From contig DASVAP010000353.1 of assembly GCA_036376275.1 (NCBI GenBank), positions 1-11,577 of the forward strand: 11,577 nt of DNA, written 5' to 3'. The number at the start of each line of letters is the position of its first letter. Position 1 is the stretch's first letter. The notes under the pieces are model-generated. The model saw nothing but the letters and a program-made list of their open reading frames with translations, was not told the origin of the DNA and made no database searches. The position numbers were made by a program, and so were the translations under genes. Shown here piece after piece: positions 6,932 through 11,577 of the stretch. This DNA comes from JABFRZ01 sp036376275 (GTDB lineage Bacteria > Planctomycetota > UBA1135 > GCA-002686595).

Positions 6932-7563
6932 CTGCCGACGGAGTCCCCTCCGGCGGCCTCGTCCGGGAGGAGGTCCTTCAGCAGCGTGGCGAGCTGCACG
7001 CGCCCGCGGTTCAGGCGCCGCTGCACGGTCTTGGTCGAGACCCCGAGGATCTCGGCCGCCTCGTCGTGGGTCATCCCCTGGAGGCGCACCAGGCCGAGCA
7101 CCTCGCGCTCCTCCTCGCCCAGGTGCTCCAGCGCGGCCAGCATCCGTCGCGTCTTGGCGCCGAGCCCGGGCTCGCCCGGGGTCCGGACGCCCTCCAGGTG
7201 CTCCGCGAGCTCCAGGGCCGGAGTGTGCTCGTCCAGGCGCCGCGCGAGGTCGTTCAGCTCCCAGCGCATGTGCTGGTTGGCGAGCCCGAAGAACTCGCGC
7301 ACGCTGGCCGGCCGCGCCTCGCGCAGGGCCTTGATGAGCCGTTCCACGATCGCGCCCAGCATCTCGTCGGCCTTCAGGTTGAGCGGCGGGCGCGCGAGCC
7401 GCGGATAGCTGCGTCGCAGCATCACGGAGCACAGGAGCTCGAGGCGCGCGGCCGCGCGGCCGAGCAGGGCGCGGATCACCTGCGGGTCCCCGGCAGCCTC
7501 GGGCCGCGCGCGCAGCTCGTCCAGGTAGAGCTGCACGGCGGCGGTGGTGCGCATCTCGCCCAT
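6928..7563 (-). CDS. ECF-type RNA polymerase sigma factor (sigma-70 family)
   Basis: A 211-residue sigma factor that should direct RNA polymerase to a specific promoter set. Region 2 spans about residues 30-110 (LLCSVMLRRSYPRL, then a DEMLGAIVERLIKAL helix and FFGLANQHMRWELNDLARR). Region 4 spans about 143-195, with a helix-turn-helix around THDEAAEILGVSTKTVQRRL (165-184). There is no sigma region 1 or 3, as in the ECF group; the form fits the sigma factors common in Planctomycetota. No anti-sigma factor gene adjoins it. Instead the kinase gene lies upstream on the same strand with a 35-base gap, so co-transcription and phosphorylation-linked control are plausible. The start is the ATG at 7563; an ATG at 7554 (residue 4) is equally possible, and no Shine-Dalgarno decides. 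Confidence 0.9.
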   Translation of the reverse strand: MGEMRTTAAVQLYLDELRARPEAAGDPQVIRALLGRAAARLELLCSVMLRRSYPRLARPPLNLKADEMLGAIVERLIKALREARPASVREFFGLANQHMRWELNDLARRLDEHTPALELAEHLEGVRTPGEPGLGAKTRRMLAALEHLGEEEREVLGLVRLQGMTHDEAAEILGVSTKTVQRRLNRGRVQLATLLKDLLPDEAAGGDSVGS

Positions 7564-7598
7564 CGGCCGGCCATTCTGCCACGCGGCCGCGGGCCCGC

Positions 7599-10500
7599 TC
7601 ACTCCACGACGTCGAGGCGCCGGGCGAGGGCCTCGACCTCGCGCCACAGCGCGCGATCCTCGTCGCGCTCGGCCGGCGGAAGCGCCCCGGAGGTCTCGCG
7701 CAGCCAGGTGAAGGCCGCGTCCTTCCGCCACGGCTCCAGGAGCGCGCTCGCGCCCGCGTGCCCGGCCAGCCCCTGCGCCATCCGCTCGCCGCACGCCGCG
7801 AGGTCGAGGCGCAGGACGGCGCGCACGCGCGCGCGGAAGAGCGCTCGCTCCGTGTCCGCCGCCGGGTCGAGGCCGAGCCCCGCTCCCGCGCGCGCCGTCG
7901 CGCGCGCCACCCGGAGCCGCAGCTCGCGGTCCGCGAGCGCGGACGGCTCGCCCAGGAGGATCGCGTACAGCCTGGATGCCGCCGTGTAGCGCGACGTGCT
8001 CAGGCAGCTCGCGATCAGCGCCGCGCGCGTGACGTCGTCGCGCGGCTCCCCGCGGCCCGCGAGCAGCTCCGGCAGCTCCGGGAGGACCAGCTCCTCGGCC
8101 TCTCGGCGCAGGACGTGGCGGATCCAGGCGTCGTGATCGCGCGCGGCATCCGGGCTCCAGTCGAAGCCCAGCGCGGCCAAGGCCAGGCTGCGACGCGCCT
8201 CGGCCGTCGCGCCCGTGTGATGGAGGGCCAGCGCACGAATCAGCTCGGGCGTGGGCGCCAGGACCGCGCCCGCCTTTCCGCGCAGGAGCGCGAGGGCCGA
8301 CTCGAAGCGTCCGCCCCGCAGCTCCGCCAGGGCCAGGGCCATCTCGAAGTACGGCCGGAGGCTGGGCACGCTCTCTGGCGCGGCCAGCGCGCGCTCGATC
8401 AGCGCCGTGGCCGAGTCCCGTCGCTCCCCGGAGGGCTGGAGCAGACAGGCGCGGCCGATGCGCTCGCAGGTGCGTGGCTCGCCGACGGTGCCGAAGCGCT
8501 CGAGCAGCTCCACGCAGACGCGCTCGTACTCCTCCCAGCGGCCGGCGTAGGCGCAGAGCTCCGCGTAGCCGTTCCAGGCCTCTGGGTCGTCGGGGCCCGC
8601 CTGGCTCTCCGCGTGAAAGAGGGCCAGAGCTTCCTCCTCCCGCCCGGTCGGCACGAGCAAGAGGCGCAGGGCCTTGAGCGAGCTCCTGTGGACCGGATCG
8701 AGCGCGAGAGCTCTGCGGTACTCGTTCTCCGCCTCCGTGAGCTCGCCCAGGCGCTCGAGGCACGCGCCCAGGTTGTGGTGGTGAACCGGGAGAGGCTCCA
8801 GCTCGACCGTGCGCTGGAACGAGGCGAGCGCCTCGCGCCATCGTCCGAGGTGCCCCAGGCACTCTCCCAGGCCCTGGTTTCCGAGGACCGAATCCGGATC
8901 CAGGCGCAGCGACGCCCGGTGCTCCTCGAGCGCCTCGGCGGCGCGCCCCTGGAGGGTCAGCGTCGTGCCGAGATTGAAGCGTGCCCAGGCGAGCCCCGGG
9001 TCGAGCCGCACGGCCTCGCGGCCCGCGGCGATCGCCTCGTCGTACTTCCCCGCCTGGTACAGCAGCAGGGCGAGCCGGCCATGGGCCTCCGCGAAGTCCG
9101 GCTCCACCTGCACGGCCTGGCTGTAGGCCTCGAACGCGTCCTCGATCCGACCCGCGCGACGTAGCGCGGTGCCGAGCGCCTGGTGCGCGAGCGAGGAGCG
9201 CGGCCGGATCGCCACGGCCGCCTGTGCGTAGCGGATCGCCTCGGCCGGCGTGTCGGCCCACAGCACGTCGCCGAGCGCGAAGTTCGCCCAGAAGTCTCCT
9301 GGGTGCGCGCGCTGGACGACCGTCAGCAGCGGGATCACGTCCACGTCGGCCTCGCGCAGGCGCTCGGCGGCCCCGACCACGAGCTGCACCGTCATTCGCT
9401 TCGCGCGCAGGTCGTCCGCCAGCTCGGCCAGCGTGGCCTCGTCGAGGCGCAGCGCCGGGTCGCGCAGGCGCTCGCGCCAGGGGCTCGGCGCGGGGTCCGC
9501 GCCGCGCGCCACGTCCAGCAGCCAGGCCGCGCGCGCGCCGTCGCCGGCGCAGAGCGCCCAGTCGTCCAGCGCGCCGACCAGCGCCAGCCGCACCGCCGCT
9601 GCTCGCACGCGCGCGGCCACGGCCTCCGGGGCATCCGTGACGCTCCCGAAGCCGGCGTTCCGGAAGGCCTCCGCGTAGGCCTGGTCCGCGCGCCGACGGT
9701 TCTCGCTGCGGTCGAAGCGCCCTTCGGTGATCGCCACGCGCTGCAGGCGGATGCCGTCGAGCTCCTCGACGAGCCTGAGCTCGCGCCGCGCGCGGGCCAC
9801 GCGCTCGCGCAGCTCCGCGTCGAGGACTTCGGGGACCTGGTCGAGGAGCGAGCGGGCCTGCACGAGGTTCCCGCCGCCGAGCTCCGCGAACAGGTCGTCG
9901 ATGCGCGGGCTCCAGAGCGCGGCCTGCTCGCGTCGTTCCCGCGCGAGGGCCTGGTCGCGGGCCACGCGCGCGCCCAGGAAGCCCAGCAGCACGGCCGCCA
10001 GCAGGATCGCCGTGGCCAGCGCCGGCCGGCGCCGGCCCCACAGGTAGGCGCGCTCGAGCCACCCGACCGGACGCGCGTGGATCGGCTCGCGCGCCAGGAA
10101 GCGTCGCAGGTCCGCGGCCAGCTCGGCCGCCGAGGCGTAGCGCCGCGCCGGCTCCTTGTGCAGGCAGCATAGGCAGATCGTCTCGAGGTCGCGCGGGACG
10201 CGTGCGTTGAGCAGCGCGGGCCGCACCGGCTCCCTGGAGAGCACCTGGAGCTGGGTCGCGACCGGCGACTCCGAGCGGAAGGGCGGGCGACCGGTGAGGC
10301 CCTCGTACAGGATGGCTCCGAGCGCGTACACGTCCGCGCCGGAGCCCACCGGCCCGCCCCGGATCTGCTCGGGGGCCATGTAGCTCGGCGTGCCCAGGAT
10401 CGTGCCGGTGACCGTGAGCTCCTCGCCGCCGGTCACGCGCCGCGCGAGGCCGAAGTCCGACACCTTGGGCACGCCCGCCGGCGTCAGCAGCACGTTGGCC

Positions 10501-11102
10501 GGCTTCAGGTCGCGGTGCACGATGCCGATCCGGTGCGCGTACTCGACCGCGTCCGCGAGGCAGGCGACCAGCTCCGCCGCGCTGTCGGCCGGCTGGGGCG
10601 TGCCCGCCAGCCGCTGTGACAGGGTGCCGCCCTCGACCAGCTCCATCGTGAAGAAGGGCCGGCCCTCGCGCGCGCTCACGTCGTGCACCTGCACGATGTT
10701 CGGGTGGCTCAGGTTCGCGATCGCGCGCGCCTCCAGCAGGAAGCGCTCGAGCTCGCGCGGGCCGGCGAGGTCACCCGCCAGCAGCATCTTCAGCGCCACG
10801 TCGCGCTCGAGCCCGAGGTGGCGGGCCCGGTAGACCACGCCCATGCCCCCACGGCCGAGGAGCCCCTTCAGCTCGTACCCCGGGATCACCGGCAGGGCGG
10901 GCTCGGCGCTCGCCTCCACGCTCCCCTCCGGCCCTGATCCCGGCAGCAGCGCGTCCAGCTCCGCATCCACCTCGGCGACGCGCGCCAGGTGCGCGCGCAC
11001 GTCCGCCAGGAGGCCGGGCGCGTCGCGACAGACCTCCTCCGGCGTGCGTTGCGAGCTCAGCGCCTCCTCGGCCAGCTCCTGGATGCGGCGTTCGTCGGTC
11101 AC
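7599..11102 (-). CDS. Membrane Ser/Thr protein kinase (PknB-type) with TPR C-terminus
   Basis: A 1,167-residue kinase counted from the GTG at 11102. The N-terminus (TDERRIQELAEEALSS) matches how planctomycete kinases of this type begin. The kinase domain is at about 74-336: glycine loop GRGGMG (83-88), ATP lysine K105 in VALKML, alpha-C E124, HRDLKPAN (196-203), DFG (216-218), APE (243-245); all catalytic residues are intact. One membrane segment lies at about 360-378, placing the kinase in the cytoplasm. The outer part has a helical region (about 385-595), then TPR repeats at about 602-834 (e.g. HGRLALLLYQAGKYDEAIAA) and further helices to the end. TPRs usually mediate protein contacts. The frame is open back to a TTG at 11144, but those 14 codons include a TTGACA promoter-like hexamer. 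The sigma factor gene follows after 35 bases. Confidence 0.93.
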   Translation of the reverse strand: MTDERRIQELAEEALSSQRTPEEVCRDAPGLLADVRAHLARVAEVDAELDALLPGSGPEGSVEASAEPALPVIPGYELKGLLGRGGMGVVYRARHLGLERDVALKMLLAGDLAGPRELERFLLEARAIANLSHPNIVQVHDVSAREGRPFFTMELVEGGTLSQRLAGTPQPADSAAELVACLADAVEYAHRIGIVHRDLKPANVLLTPAGVPKVSDFGLARRVTGGEELTVTGTILGTPSYMAPEQIRGGPVGSGADVYALGAILYEGLTGRPPFRSESPVATQLQVLSREPVRPALLNARVPRDLETICLCCLHKEPARRYASAAELAADLRRFLAREPIHARPVGWLERAYLWGRRRPALATAILLAAVLLGFLGARVARDQALARERREQAALWSPRIDDLFAELGGGNLVQARSLLDQVPEVLDAELRERVARARRELRLVEELDGIRLQRVAITEGRFDRSENRRRADQAYAEAFRNAGFGSVTDAPEAVAARVRAAAVRLALVGALDDWALCAGDGARAAWLLDVARGADPAPSPWRERLRDPALRLDEATLAELADDLRAKRMTVQLVVGAAERLREADVDVIPLLTVVQRAHPGDFWANFALGDVLWADTPAEAIRYAQAAVAIRPRSSLAHQALGTALRRAGRIEDAFEAYSQAVQVEPDFAEAHGRLALLLYQAGKYDEAIAAGREAVRLDPGLAWARFNLGTTLTLQGRAAEALEEHRASLRLDPDSVLGNQGLGECLGHLGRWREALASFQRTVELEPLPVHHHNLGACLERLGELTEAENEYRRALALDPVHRSSLKALRLLLVPTGREEEALALFHAESQAGPDDPEAWNGYAELCAYAGRWEEYERVCVELLERFGTVGEPRTCERIGRACLLQPSGERRDSATALIERALAAPESVPSLRPYFEMALALAELRGGRFESALALLRGKAGAVLAPTPELIRALALHHTGATAEARRSLALAALGFDWSPDAARDHDAWIRHVLRREAEELVLPELPELLAGRGEPRDDVTRAALIASCLSTSRYTAASRLYAILLGEPSALADRELRLRVARATARAGAGLGLDPAADTERALFRARVRAVLRLDLAACGERMAQGLAGHAGASALLEPWRKDAAFTWLRETSGALPPAERDEDRALWREVEALARRLDVVE

Positions 11103-11114
11103 CGGCGTGTCCAC

Positions 11115-11144
11115 AGGGGAATGGCCTGGTCGCCTCCCTGTCAA
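11115..11144 (-). promoter_or_regulatory. Possible promoter of the kinase-sigma unit
   Basis: On the minus strand, TTGACA (11139-11144) is a perfect -35 hexamer, rare in such GC-rich DNA. The hexamer 18 bases downstream is TCCCCT (11115-11120), which keeps only the first and last T of a -10 box, so the match is half good. Transcription from here would begin very near the GTG at 11102, giving an almost leaderless mRNA. Confidence 0.25.
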
Positions 11145-11169
11145 CTCCAGGACCCGGCGCGGGCGCGGC

Positions 11170-11194
11170 GCGGGCCGGATCGGGGCCAGCCCGC
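11170..11194 (-). terminator. Hairpin downstream of the sulfotransferase gene
   Basis: GCGGGC (11170-11175) and GCCCGC (11189-11194) form a 6-bp stem with a 13-base loop, starting 10 bases past the sulfotransferase TGA. An alternative inner GGCC/GGCC pairing exists. There is no U-tail. Its position between two same-strand genes suggests a weak terminator. Confidence 0.3.
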
Positions 11195-11204
11195 TCGCCG
11201 GACG

Positions 11205-11577
11205 TCACGCCGCCCGCTGCTGGTCCGGGCGCGTGACGCGGCGCAGCACGGCCTTGCGCACGAAGGGCAGCGACTTCAGGGCGCGCGCGGCGGCGGTGCG
11301 CAGCGGGCCCTTCGACTCCCAGGCCCAGTGGCGGAAGCGGGCGCCCAGGTTGCGGCGCGCCAGGCGCCAGCGCACGGCGAGCGGGGTCGGAGCATCCGGG
11401 GCCGTGACCGGCTCGTAGCCGAGCTCGCGCATCAAGGGGCCGGCGACGTGCTCGAGCAGGCGCACCTCGCCGGGGCGCATCTCGGCCTTCCAGCCGGAGA
11501 CCTCGCCCTTGCGGAAGAAGCCCTTCGGGGCGTGGTCGGCCTGGCGCAGCTTCTCGAGCGAGCAGGCGGCCACGGCC
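11205..11577 (-). CDS. Sulfotransferase-domain protein, 3' part only
   Basis: The last 123 or so codons of a gene that enters from beyond the right edge. Near its start here is CSLEKLRQAD, followed by GFFRKGEVSGWKAEM and then EHVAGPLMRELGYEP. These match the end of the cytosolic sulfotransferase/PAPS-dependent family, where an (F)RKGxxGdWK motif contacts the 3'-phosphate of PAPS and a GYE motif closes the domain. The catalytic part and the N-terminal P-loop-like PAPS site are outside the window, so substrate and activity cannot be judged. After the domain come about 60 basic residues (many Arg and Ala), an extension whose role is unknown. A GTG at 11571-11573 lies in frame but is surely internal. 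The stop is TGA at 11205-11207. Confidence 0.75.
   Translation of the reverse strand, partial: AVAACSLEKLRQADHAPKGFFRKGEVSGWKAEMRPGEVRLLEHVAGPLMRELGYEPVTAPDAPTPLAVRWRLARRNLGARFRHWAWESKGPLRTAAARALKSLPFVRKAVLRRVTRPDQQRAA

Noticed and set aside
7564..10170. A long upstream extension of the sigma factor frame, to over 1,000 codons
   Set aside because: The part above residue 1 is an Arg/Gly/Ala-rich shadow of the kinase gene; sigma homology starts close to the ATG at 7563.
11103..11144. TTG start giving 14 extra kinase residues
   Set aside because: The family-like N-terminus starts at the GTG at 11102, and TTGACA reads better as a -35 box; there is no Shine-Dalgarno before the TTG.

Overview
The window is a piece of a very GC-rich bacterial chromosome. 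The best lineage guess is Planctomycetota. The main reason is the kinase of about 1,167 residues: a PknB-type kinase domain, one membrane segment and a long TPR tail, encoded just upstream of a small ECF-type sigma factor. Its N-terminal sequence (TDERRIQELAEEAL...) is also typical of planctomycete kinases. This is inference from protein architecture; no rRNA or marker gene is present.

Layout. Positions 50-3164 hold three minus-strand genes: an RhlE-type DEAD-box RNA helicase, an RRM protein with a polyglycine tail, and a membrane acyl-CoA desaturase. Helicase and RRM protein look like an RNA-remodelling pair. A desaturase beside them would fit a cold or membrane-fluidity response, but only position suggests this. 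A 611-base divergent spacer (3165-3775) follows. Then, on the plus strand, come a lipoprotein di-heme cytochrome c peroxidase/MauG-type protein (3776-5176), a 514-base spacer with a strong 21-bp hairpin, an exported alpha/beta hydrolase of the non-heme chloroperoxidase type (5691-6695), and a short frame (6707-6931) that looks like the N-terminal stump of a carotenoid oxygenase. The stump converges on, and overlaps by 4 bases, the sigma factor gene (6928-7563, minus), which lies 35 bases downstream of the kinase gene (7599-11102, minus). The window ends with the 3' part of a sulfotransferase-domain gene (11205 to the edge, minus).

How the genes relate. Kinase and sigma factor probably form one signalling unit in which a membrane kinase and a transcription factor are co-expressed. 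Peroxidase and hydrolase both carry export signals, so they probably act outside the cytoplasm. The carotenoid oxygenase stump is translationally placed behind the hydrolase (good ribosome binding site, 11 bases after its stop) but lacks nearly all of the enzyme.

I see no complete undescribed system. The most unusual items are the carotenoid oxygenase remnant with shared stop codons, near-identical hairpins that begin on the last base of two TAG stop codons, a coding-like but geneless stretch at 5263-5560, and the polyglycine RRM protein. I see no tRNA, rRNA, CRISPR array, transposase or integrase.
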